This document shows, piece after piece, positions 55,374-64,000 of a stretch of 64,000 nucleotides of DNA. Origin of the DNA: Beauveria sp. NWAFU-1 (Eukaryota > Ascomycota > Sordariomycetes > Hypocreales > Cordycipitaceae); assembly GCA_024472245.1 (NCBI GenBank), contig JANBXD010000001.1, forward strand, positions 4,092,001 to 4,156,000, in the 5' to 3' direction. Made by a program: the position numbers and the translations under genes. Each line of letters begins with the position of its first letter. Within the stretch, counting starts at the first letter, position 1. The notes under the pieces were generated by a model. The model searched no databases and was not told the origin of the DNA. It saw only the letters and a list, made by a program, of their open reading frames with translations.

Positions 55374-56976
55374 CTCAACCGGGATATTTTACTGGCGCAA
55401 TGATATTAGTAAAACGACTTTTGACAGGTGCAAAAGGGCAAGAGAAAAGAAGCTTGGGAGGAGAGTGGGTTCGGCAAGCACTAGAAGGCTATCCTGCGGC
55501 CCCCCTCTCTCTCCCCCTCCCCTCCCGCTTCCTGCAACGCCCACACACTAAATCAGAGTCGCCCTATGCAATAGCGCGAGGCTGGACTGGACTGGGAAAA
55601 GAAAGCATGAGCCTTGCATCAATTGATTGACGTGCGAGCGTAATAAACGAGGCGAACAATTGGGACGAAACGGGTCAACGGCGCGCCAAGTTGTTTTCGT
55701 CGTTCAAAATGCCCACCCTGTTGTCCCCGTCGGTCCAACATATACGTCTAGCTTACGTCGGCCCGTCCTCTCTTTTCTCTCATCGCCTCTGTTCGAGACT
55801 CTTTGTCTTCTTTTCGTTCACGTCACTTTTGCTCTCCTTTTTCATTTCTTTCCCTCTATCCTCCCCCTCCACACTCCCCCCGCCCCCGTTTCGACACAAT
55901 TGTGATTCCCACTCAAACCGTGGCTTCTTCGTATCGACGATGCTAGCGCCGGGTATCCTCTTTTTTTCTTATTTATTCTCCTAATTATTAGGCCCCTTGA
56001 ACTCTCTTTAGCCAGCAAAACTAGTAGCCTTGCAGAGGAGAGGGGCGCTGGGCGGACGGGCGTTTTTTCCTTTTGGTCCACTAGTTTAGGCGGCCATGCA
56101 CAACTGCCTACGCGGGAACCCTCAAATTCCCCCATGTCTTTGTTGAAATGCCCCCCCCGAGTGACGTCCATTTTTCGAGATTACCAACGTTGATTGCTGA
56201 AATGCCTCTTGCTATTCGTTGCTTGCTTGCTTCCCTGCCTCTTTACTCCCCTTCCTGCTTCCCTGCCCCCCGTAGACAAGCCCATGGTTGGCAAGTTGCC
56301 CCAGCCTAGTGAGTCACGTTGGAACGTCGAGGCAGCACTGCTGCTAACAAAAATGCCCCGTTTCTAACTGTACATTTGTGTTGCCGTGCCTGTTGTCTTT
56401 TCTCATTTCCTTTTACCATTGTTGGCCAATTCGTACCAGTTCACTGTGGATTCTGTCCACCCCCAGACGCAATGATAGAGCACACCCCCCCCTCCTCTTA
56501 CAAGAGCGGCGCGGCCGAGGGAATCCATTTCCAACAAGCCTGAGTCACCCATTCTTGATCTTGTGGCCTGGTACACTAGAGGGGCTCCTGTAGGCATTGC
56601 TGGATGCATTTGGGGCTTCTGCCGTTCATTGGGCGCCTCCTTTGGTCTAGGTCCTTGTGATGCCTAGAGGATGGACTCGCCAGGGATTTGGTCCGGGTTT
56701 TGGGTGTTCGTATTTACGGAACTGTCATCTTTGCTTCAACACTTTTGTCACACCTTTTTCTATTCTTCCTCCATGACCCCTGTTCGATCCCTCTTCTCTG
56801 TAAAATTGGAGTACTTATAGGCCGGTCGCCTTCGACATCCTGGATCATGAGGTTTCCTTTCCATCTTACCATTCACCAACTTGAATACAATCCGCATTGA
56901 CTCTCTCTGCTTCATCATCTTGACTCTCACTTGAACCACTTCGAAGCTTAAAAGTCCCTCGAAATACACAATCAAC
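53851..56976. other. 3.1-kb spacer with repeats
   Basis: No gene is recognised. It carries a T-run (54354-54370), a long GT microsatellite and CT-rich tracts at 55780-55870 and 56220-56280. Short frames here have no similarity I know. Confidence 0.5.
55330..55372. repeat. (GT)n microsatellite
   Basis: About 21 uninterrupted GT dinucleotides. Confidence 0.95.
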
Positions 56977-57234
56977 ATGCCATCTTCATCCCCTGCCTCT
57001 TCTGTACGAAGCTCCCACTCTGGCTACAGCACGCCAGGCTCGCCAAGCCCCGATCCGTCGAGCTCTAAGAGTGAGTATCTGGATGCTAACTCGTGTCTTC
57101 TTTAGATGTCTGGGTTAACCAAGCGCTCAGTCATGAACAGACCGGTCACACATGTCGGCAATGGCCATTATACAGGCGGTGGGCAAGGCACCCCCTCGCC
57201 AGGCTACGGCCCCAGCGGATCCCGTCGTCGCTAG
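56977..57234 (+). CDS. Tentative small Ser/Gly-rich protein gene
   Basis: Two protein-like pieces lie close together: from the ATG at 56977, MPSSSPASSVRSSHSGYSTP and GSPSPDPSSSK, and from 57106, MSGLTKRSVMNRPVTHVGNG and HYTGGGQGTPSPGYGPSGS, ending at TAG 57232. The only strong signals between them (GTGAGT at 57071, TGCTAAC, TTTAG at 57105) define a 35-nt intron, which is very short and would join the pieces out of frame. A donor GTACGA at 57004 would give a 102-nt intron and the right frame, but would remove half of exon 1. I recognise no family. The low-complexity, basic, Gly/Pro-rich composition suggests a disordered small protein, if it is real. Confidence 0.35.
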
Positions 57235-58305
57235 AAATACCTGCCTCCTCTATATTCTTTTACTTTTCCTATCTTATTCTCATGGCCTTACGAGTTTGCG
57301 AATCGAGCTTCACATTTCTCTCTTTTGTCGATATATATATCTTGAGCGGGGCCGCGAGGCAACAAAACAACTTTGCTTTTACTATAGAGGGACTGGATGC
57401 TGCCAGTAAAATAGACGGCGAAGATGAAGGGAAAAAATCATCGAAATAGAACCTCGTTCGCATTTCAGTTTTTACAGAATTTCCTACAGTCGAATACAAT
57501 TGGCATTTCCACAACCAACCTGACAGACTACGCAACAGTATACCCAGTGTCGCACAAGGCCGATGCAATCTGCAGCTTCGGCACGTCATCAAAGAGAAAC
57601 CCGGTGATTTGTGTTACCCTCAAACGTCAAGTGCTCAGCCCGTTGCCGGGCGCACCCCCCTCCCTCAATCGAAAGGGAACGTTCCCAGTGGCCCGATTCG
57701 CGATGCTGCGAGCGACCGACATTGGCGATGAACCAGGCGGGAACTAAAAAAAATGTTCGAGATATAATTAGGCCCGCCCCTCTTTTTGTTTCAGTCTCTC
57801 ACTCAAAGAATTCATGGCGCATCATTCTTCCTCAGGCATGCCTGAGCCTTCTCGCAGGCAGGGCATCGTGAAGCTTGGAGCCCAACGCTACACGGATAAA
57901 TCAGAGAGGGGTAGGCTTGCTGGCTTCCAAAAAGCAATCTCTCCGTAAACAAGGATCTAGACCAAACTTGTCCCGCAGAGAGCCGATTCGTGCAACACGC
58001 GCTTCCGCGATCTTAAGCGTCAGCTAACGAGGGAGCTGCTGTGCTTGCATGTGGCTGCAGGCACGGCTGCATGGCATATGCACGTATTCATCTAAATGGC
58101 CTTCCTCCAGAGGAGAACTACTTTGTTGTTTGAAATTTCATTTCAATTTTGAATTTGATTGCATTTGATTGTTTTTAACTGCATATGAGTGGAGGTTACC
58201 AAGGCGTTGTGTCTCATTCCGAAACCACCAATCTCAGCTCGTATTTGCATCACACAAGGTTATCAACGATTCCGACCTTGAAAATTCTCGAGACAGTATG
58301 ATGGC
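57235..58305. other. Spacer between small gene candidate and RPEL gene
   Basis: About 1.1 kb in which I see no gene. A 107-codon plus frame at 57424-57747 has no recognised similarity. The part next to 58306 is the 3' flank of the RPEL gene. Confidence 0.5.
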
Positions 58306-58995
58306 CTACGCGCCGCCCTCACGCTTTGCGTACTCGTCTTCAATAGCTTCTTCGTATCGTTCCTCCGCTGAGCGAGGGTCCTCGCGCAGCACACCATCTT
58401 TGACGAGGGCCTCGGGGTTCGGCCGATGCGAAATCTTGTCATTGAGCTTATCCTCGAGCATGTGTTTCTCAAGCTGTGTAACAAGAGGGGTCAGCAACTA
58501 TTGGATAGTTTTTGCTCGGCCAAGCCCCGCGCCTGCAACGACATGGCTCCATCCATGGCACACAGGCCGGCATGTACAAAAATGGCAACCGTGATACCCG
58601 CCTGAGCGCTCACCCATCGATAACGCGGGCACAAGATGGATGCCGCGGATTTCCGCCGACTTGGCCAGTCACGTAGTACTTACTTCTTTCTGTTGTGAGA
58701 GGAGGCCTGGTGCGGCGCTGGATGCGGGAAGAATATTTTCTGGAAAACGAGAGATGACAGGTTAGCTCCTTTACTCTTCATGGCGTCGCAGTGATACAGA
58801 ATGATGCAGTGACTAGAGAAATTGAGGCAGCCAAAACGACTGGCCAAAAAGAGTTGGCAACGTACTGTCGACTAGTGCAGCGCGGTCGGGACGATGCATG
58901 AGGTGGTTCTCGAGCGAATTCTTGCGTTCAATGGGCGAAATGGGCGCATCCTCGACAGGTTTGGCGGTGCTTTGCTTTTGCTCATTGTCGGCCAT
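58306..58995 (-). CDS. Small RPEL-repeat protein
   Basis: Three exons (58866-58995, 58684-58739, 58306-58473; introns 126 and 210 nt) encode 117 residues. The ATG at 58995 begins MADNEQKQSTAKPVEDAP; an in-frame ATG 17 codons upstream (59046) is possible but less likely. Two RPEL-type repeats are visible: ENHLMHRPDRAALVDKNILP and the block DKLNDKISHRPNP, EALVKDGVL. RPEL motifs bind monomeric (G-)actin in animal MRTF and Phactr proteins; fungal single-gene members are widespread but poorly studied, so actin binding here is inference. Introns fall between the repeats. It is divergent from the actin-based motor myosin I, 1.6 kb away. Confidence 0.85.
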
Positions 58996-60623
58996 TTTGA
59001 TGATGAAGAGGGATGGCGAGAAAGGTTGTAAATTGCCAGGTGGCAATCGGTGGCGACGAGAGTTGTAAGTAAGCTTTTGTAGTCACAAGCGTTCAAGGCA
59101 AACTGGTGGGCGACCGCCGAATCACAATGGAGCAGGCACTCGCAGCGTTCGTTTCGGGGCGCTACTAGAGCAGCGGAGCGGTCCAGTCGTACTAGTCGTG
59201 GCGGGTGTCTGGGCCTTTGTATCAAGGTTTCGCAGAGACGCAAGCAAAATATACCAAAAAAAAAAGAGGTTGGACAGCGTTAGGGTAAAAAAAGGTCTCG
59301 ATACGATATGGGTAAAGCAAGATGGGCAGCACAAGAGGCGGGGGTGTTGATGGTATTTAATGAACTATTTCAAGCAGCCCAGCAACGAGCTGGGTGCATA
59401 TGCATGGAAGCGGCACATCCAAGGTCTGTTGAAGGTGCTGGCTGGCTGCCGACGTTAGTGAGTGGATAAGTGGCCAGGCAAAGAGTACAAGCGGCGCAGA
59501 GGGTCGTCGCAGCTTCACGGCAGGGACCCTGCAGATGCGAGAGGTACCTCTTGTCCGGTCTGGCTAGGCGAGCTACCAGCTACCCCACTTTGGCGATGGA
59601 CGATGCGCTACCCCGCAACTGCTGCCAGCGGCGACGCAGTGGCATTCCTACCTAGATCGGGGTTGAGTTGGCCTGCAACAGCTGACGTAGCGCTGTACTA
59701 AACTAGGTAGGTAGCAAGGTTGAAGAGACAGCACCGAAATTGTATAGTAGGCAAATTACTCTGATTCTGTTGTCGCGGGATGCAAATCTTCTACCCCGTA
59801 CAGAAAGATATATCTGCAGCCGGATATAACTGCATATGCGTCATTAATACTCCGTACGGAGTACAGAGTACTGAAACATGGTCGTACACCGTGGAGCTGT
59901 ATTGCGTGGCGGTATTGATGGGCAGCTGCCGGCGAGACTACATCAACACCAACCATTGCGATAGCACCGAACGGTTCAACGTATATGAAGCAATCCAAAA
60001 GAAAAGAGAAAGGCAGGAACCCCTGCCAGCCGCCGTTGCGCCCCGCAGACTTGAGGACTGAGGGTTTGGCACCTAGGGAGTAGACAAGAGAGCTTCAGCT
60101 ACAGTGCAAAGCTGAGCCACAGTGGCTGACACTGATTGTTTGTCACTGAACTGAAATATTCGAAAACAGACATTACTTGGAAACCCTTCCGCCACGATGT
60201 TTTTGACAAGATTTAAATTTCGAACAGAAAAAGTCCATTCTAATGACGTAGGCATGCGTGCTCCGGCCTTTGTTGCGTAAGCTCTGTCCAGTTCGCGCCA
60301 CTTGCGTGGCATTGAGGCGGTGCGTCGCGCTGTGGCGGAAAAAGGTCGGCCGCTGCGGCAGTGCCAGTCTTTCGTCACCGGCTTAGTCTAGTCTGGTCTC
60401 GCCAGGCACCCGATTTCCGCCCACCTCCTCCAAGCCCACCAATCTGCATTACCATCTTGAGCATCCTGCTTGATTCGCTCATTCTTCCTTTTCTGCGTGT
60501 AACGTCCTGCTCTTTCTTTGAATGCGCCCATAATCAGCTCATTCTTGCATGGTGGCCGTCTAGCAGCATCCACCCCGGCTCCCCTCTCTCCCCCCTTCTT
60601 CCCTCAGTCTCACCTCGCCCACA
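58996..60623. other. Divergent spacer, RPEL gene / myosin I
   Basis: This is 1.6 kb. It contains a 16-bp perfect palindrome at 59848-59863. The stretch from 60400 to 60620 is pyrimidine-rich and is probably the myosin leader. A 93-codon plus frame at 59780-60061 is not protein-like. Confidence 0.5.
59848..59863. repeat. 16-bp perfect palindrome
   Basis: TACTCCGTACGGAGTA is self-complementary. A related TACTCCGTA occurs near 43520. Such TACGGAGTA words are recurrent in many ascomycete genomes and their role is not known to me. Confidence 0.8.
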
Positions 60624-63600
60624 ATGGTAGGATCCAGCCCTCCCGTCGGCGCATGCGCTCCCCCGTGCCCTTCGACGCCTCGCTAATCCTGAACCCGGCT
60701 CGTAGGGTATCTCACGGCGTCCCAAGGACAAGTCTGCCCGTAATGCTCAGCAAGCAGCGGCCGGCGGCGGCAGCGCCAAACCAAAAAAGGCCACCTTCGA
60801 CACCACCAAGAAGAAGGAGATTGGTGTTTCCGACCTGACCCTGCTCAGCAAGGTGTCCAACGAAGCCATCAATGATAACCTTAAGAAGCGATTCGAGGGT
60901 GCCGAAATCTACACATACATTGGCCATGTCTTGGTCTCGGTCAATCCCTTTCGCGACCTGGGCATCTACACCGATCAGGTCCTCGACAGCTACCGCGGCA
61001 AGAACCGTTTGGAGATGCCACCTCATGTCTTTGCCATTGCCGAATCCGCTTACTACAACATGAAAGCCTACCACGAGAACCAGTGTGTCATTATCTCTGG
61101 CGAATCGGGTGCGGGAAAGACCGAGGCCGCCAAGCGCATCATGCAGTACATTGCCAACGTCTCTGGTGGCCAGTCGGGTGATATTCAGAAAATAAAGGAC
61201 ATGGTGCTGGCTACCAATCCTTTGCTGGAATCGTTTGGCAACGCCAAGACGCTGCGAAACAACAACTCCTCGCGATTCGGCAAGTACCTCCAAATCTATT
61301 TTAACTCCACTGGTGAGCCCGTCGGCGCCGACATCACCAACTATCTCCTCGAAAAATCTCGAGTTGTCGGCCAGATTTCCAACGAACGAAACTTTCACAT
61401 CTTCTACCAATTCACCAAGGGCGCTTCTCGTCAGTATCAGGAGCTCTACGGTATTCAAAAACCTGAGACCTACCTCTACACCAGCCGCTCAAAATGCTTC
61501 GATGTTGAGGGTATCGATGATATCGCAGAATTTCAAGACACTCTCAATGCTATGAAGGTTATTGGCCTTTCGCAAGCAGAGCAGGATGAGGTCTTTCGCG
61601 TACTCGCTACCATTTTATGGGTAGGCAACATTCAGTTTCAAGAGGATCAGAGTGGCTACGCAGAGGTACGCGACAGCTCCGTCGTTGACTTTGCCGCCTA
61701 TCTACTCGAAACCACTCCAGAGCAGCTGATCAAGGGCATCACCATTCGCATTCTCACCCCTCGCAACGGCGAAGTTATTGAGTCGCCTGCCAACCCTGCA
61801 CAGGCAACCGCCACTCGTGACGGCTTGGCCATGGCCCTGTATTACCACCTCTTTGACTGGATCGTTGCCCGCATCAACAAGTCGCTCAAGTCTCAGCAAG
61901 CCACCGCCAATGCTGTCGGTATTTTGGATATCTACGGTTTCGAAATTTTCGAGAAGAACAGCTTTGAGCAGCTCTGCATCAACTACGTCAACGAGAAGCT
62001 CCAGCAAATTTTTATCCAGCTTACTTTGAAGACCGAGCAAGAGGAATATGCGCGTGAGAAGATTCAGTGGACTCCTATTCAATACTTTGATAACAAGGTC
62101 GTGTGCGAATTGATTGAGCAGGTCCGCCCGCCTGGCATCTTCTCCGCAATGAAAGATGCCACCAAGACCGCGCACGCCGATCCTGCTGCCTGCGACCGCA
62201 CCTTCATGACCAGCATCAACGGCATGTCGCACGCTCATTTGACGCCTCGTCAAGGAAATTTCATCATCAAGCACTATGCTGGTGATGTTGCCTACACTGT
62301 CGATGGCATCACGGATAAGAACAAGGACCAACTTCTCAAGGGTCTACTGAATCTGTTCCAAAAGAGTGGTAACAAATTCATTCATTCGCTCTTCCCCCAG
62401 CAAGTGGACCAGGATAACCGCAAACAACCTCCATCTGCTGGTGACCGAATCCGCTCTTCTGCCAACGCGCTGGTTGACACCTTGATGAAGTGCCAGCCTT
62501 CATACATTCGCACAATCAAGCCCAACGAGAACAAGTCACCCACCGAATACAACAGCCCCAACGTCCTGCATCAAATCAAATATCTTGGTCTGCAAGAAAA
62601 CGTCCGCATTCGCCGTGCTGGTTTTGCCTACCGTCAATCTTTTGACAAATTTGTCGATCGTTTCTTCCTGCTTTCACCAGCCACATCCTACGCCGGCGAA
62701 TACACTTGGCAAGGATCGTACGAGGACGCTGTTAAGCAAATTCTCAAGGATACGAGCATTCCCAAGGAAGAATGGCAAATGGGTGTTACAAAAGCCTTTA
62801 TCAAAGCGCCCGAGACGCTGTTTGCTTTGGAGCACATGAGAGACAGATATTGGCACAACATGGCCACTCGTATCCAAAGAATGTGGAGAGCGTACCTTGC
62901 GTACCGTGCTGAGAGTGCCACTCGCATTCAGCGGGTATGGCGCAAGAAGAGGACTGGTGCGGAATACTTGCAGCTGCGTGATCACGGTCACCGCGTTCTC
63001 CAGGGTCGTAAGGAGCGTCGCAGGATGAGTATCCTCGGCTCGCGCCGCTTCTTGGGAGACTATCTGGGTATCAACGCTTCGATTGGTTTTGGTGCTCAAG
63101 TCCGGCAAGCTGCGAACCTGGGGCCGAATGAGCGTGCAGTCTTTTCTTGCCGTGCTGAGATTCTGGAGGCCAAGTTTGGTCGCTCCAGTAAGCCCAGCCC
63201 CCGACTCATCGTCGTCACTAACAGCAAATTTTACGTCGTTGCCCAAACGCTTGTTGGTGGGCAGCCCCAGATTGTGGTAGAAAAGGCTATCCCTCTGGGT
63301 GCCATTAAGTTTATTGGAGTCTCGACAGCTCAGGACGACTGGTTCTCGCTGGGTATTGGCTCTCCCCAAGAGCCCGACCCTCTGATGAATTGCATCTTGA
63401 AGACTGAGCTGTTCACTCAGATGCAGCGGGTCATGCCCGGTGGATTCAGCCTCAAAATCGGAGACACCATCGAATACGCCAAGAAGCCCAACAAGATGCA
63501 ACAAGTTAAGGTGCTGAAAGACTCTCAGCAGCGCGCAGACTTTTACAAGAGTGGCGCCATTCATACCACAGGCGGAGAACCCCCCAACTCCGTATCACGG

Positions 63601-64000
63601 CCTACGCCCAAGGGCAAGCCAGTGCCTCCTCGACCAATCACTCGTGGCAAGCTGATTCGGCCTGGCGGTCCCAGTGGGCGCCCTTCCAGGTTGCAGGCCA
63701 ACAGAAAGGCCCAACCTCTACCTTCAGCAGGCAGACGTACTGTTCCTCAGCCGCCCTCTGTCATCTCCGCTGCCTCTACTCCAGCTGCCGCCGCCGTGCC
63801 AACGCCTGTTGTTCGACAGCCCGCCACCCAACCCGCTGTCCAGAAGGTCCTTCCAAGCCATACAAGAAACAGTTCCGGGGCTGGGAGAGCCCCGCCTCCT
63901 CCACCACCTGCCGCGCCACCGGCAAAGCCCAAGATCATGGCCAAAGTGCTGTACGACTTTGCCGGCAGCAGGGACAATGAGCTTACCGTTACTGCTGGTG
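60624..64000 (+). CDS. myoA: Class I myosin (MyoA / Myo3-Myo5 type), 3' end beyond window
   Basis: Exon 1 is only the ATG at 60624-60626; the 79-nt intron 60627-60705 follows at once, and exon 2 runs open to the window end. The protein begins MGISRRPKDKSARNAQQ. The motor domain has the P-loop GESGAGKT (residues 133-140), switch-like NNNSSRFGKY and LDIYGFEIFEKNSFEQLCIN. Two IQ motifs follow near 720-760 (ATRIQRMWRAYLA, ATRIQRVWRK), then the membrane-binding TH1 domain (MSILGSRRFLGDYLG onward), a Pro-rich TH2 tail and the start of an SH3 domain (AKVLYDFAGSRDNEL). The missing part should hold the rest of SH3 and an acidic Arp2/3-activating end. It drives actin-patch endocytosis and polarised growth at the hyphal tip. 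Confidence 0.95.

Noticed and set aside
60712..63564. Three long minus-strand open frames (60712-61458, 61702-62331, 62674-63564)
   Set aside because: They lie antisense to the conserved myosin motor and TH1 coding sequence; biased codon use on plus keeps the opposite frame open.

Overview
The window is nuclear DNA of a filamentous ascomycete (Pezizomycotina), most likely a Sordariomycete and plausibly Hypocreales. The evidence is short GT-AG introns (about 50-110 nt) with CTAAC/CTGAC-like branch points, compact genes with Met starts in good context, one intronless tRNA-Val(AAC), and a gene set typical of such fungi: PalF/Rim8, Shr3, a WSC protein, an AflR-like zinc cluster factor and class I myosin. 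The species assignment is inference; no marker gene here fixes it. Exon boundaries were worked out by hand from splice signals, reading phase and family knowledge; no alignment or search was run.

Layout. 1-5 kb: an MBOAT/wax-synthase-like acyltransferase (-), a tRNA-Val(AAC) (-) beside a 172-bp inverted-repeat element, and a Zn(II)2Cys6 regulator (-). 5-8 kb is gene-poor. 8-18 kb: an RBR-type E3 ligase (+), an uncharacterised protein (-), the mitochondrial thiamine pyrophosphate carrier (+), a nucleoside hydrolase (-) and the splicing factor RED (-), which is divergent from REV1. 18-31 kb: translesion polymerase REV1 (+), a WSC cell-surface protein (-), Shr3 (+), the mitochondrial ornithine carrier (+), TspO (-) divergent from CDC6 (+). 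31-40.6 kb: a long microsatellite-bearing spacer, then PalF/Rim8 arrestin (+), the Fe-S co-chaperone Jac1 (-) and a cytochrome b2-like dehydrogenase (+). 40.6-45.6 kb has no recognisable gene. 45.6-50 kb: a DUF3712 membrane protein (+), an HCNGP/SAP30BP-like protein (-) and an ER FKBP2-type prolyl isomerase (-). 50.6-53.9 kb holds two decaying F-box-like genes in divergent orientation. 54-64 kb: long spacers, a tentative small gene, an RPEL-repeat protein (-) and class I myosin (+), cut by the window end.

Most genes are unrelated housekeeping functions rather than one pathway. There is no clear sign of a new defence or biosynthetic system. The most informative anomalies are two GC-AG introns (TspO and FKBP2); a last FKBP2 exon of 15 nt that encodes only the ER-retention tail; three PSAP motifs in the PalF tail; the paired dying F-box-like genes; and the foldback element that abuts the Pol III terminator of the tRNA.
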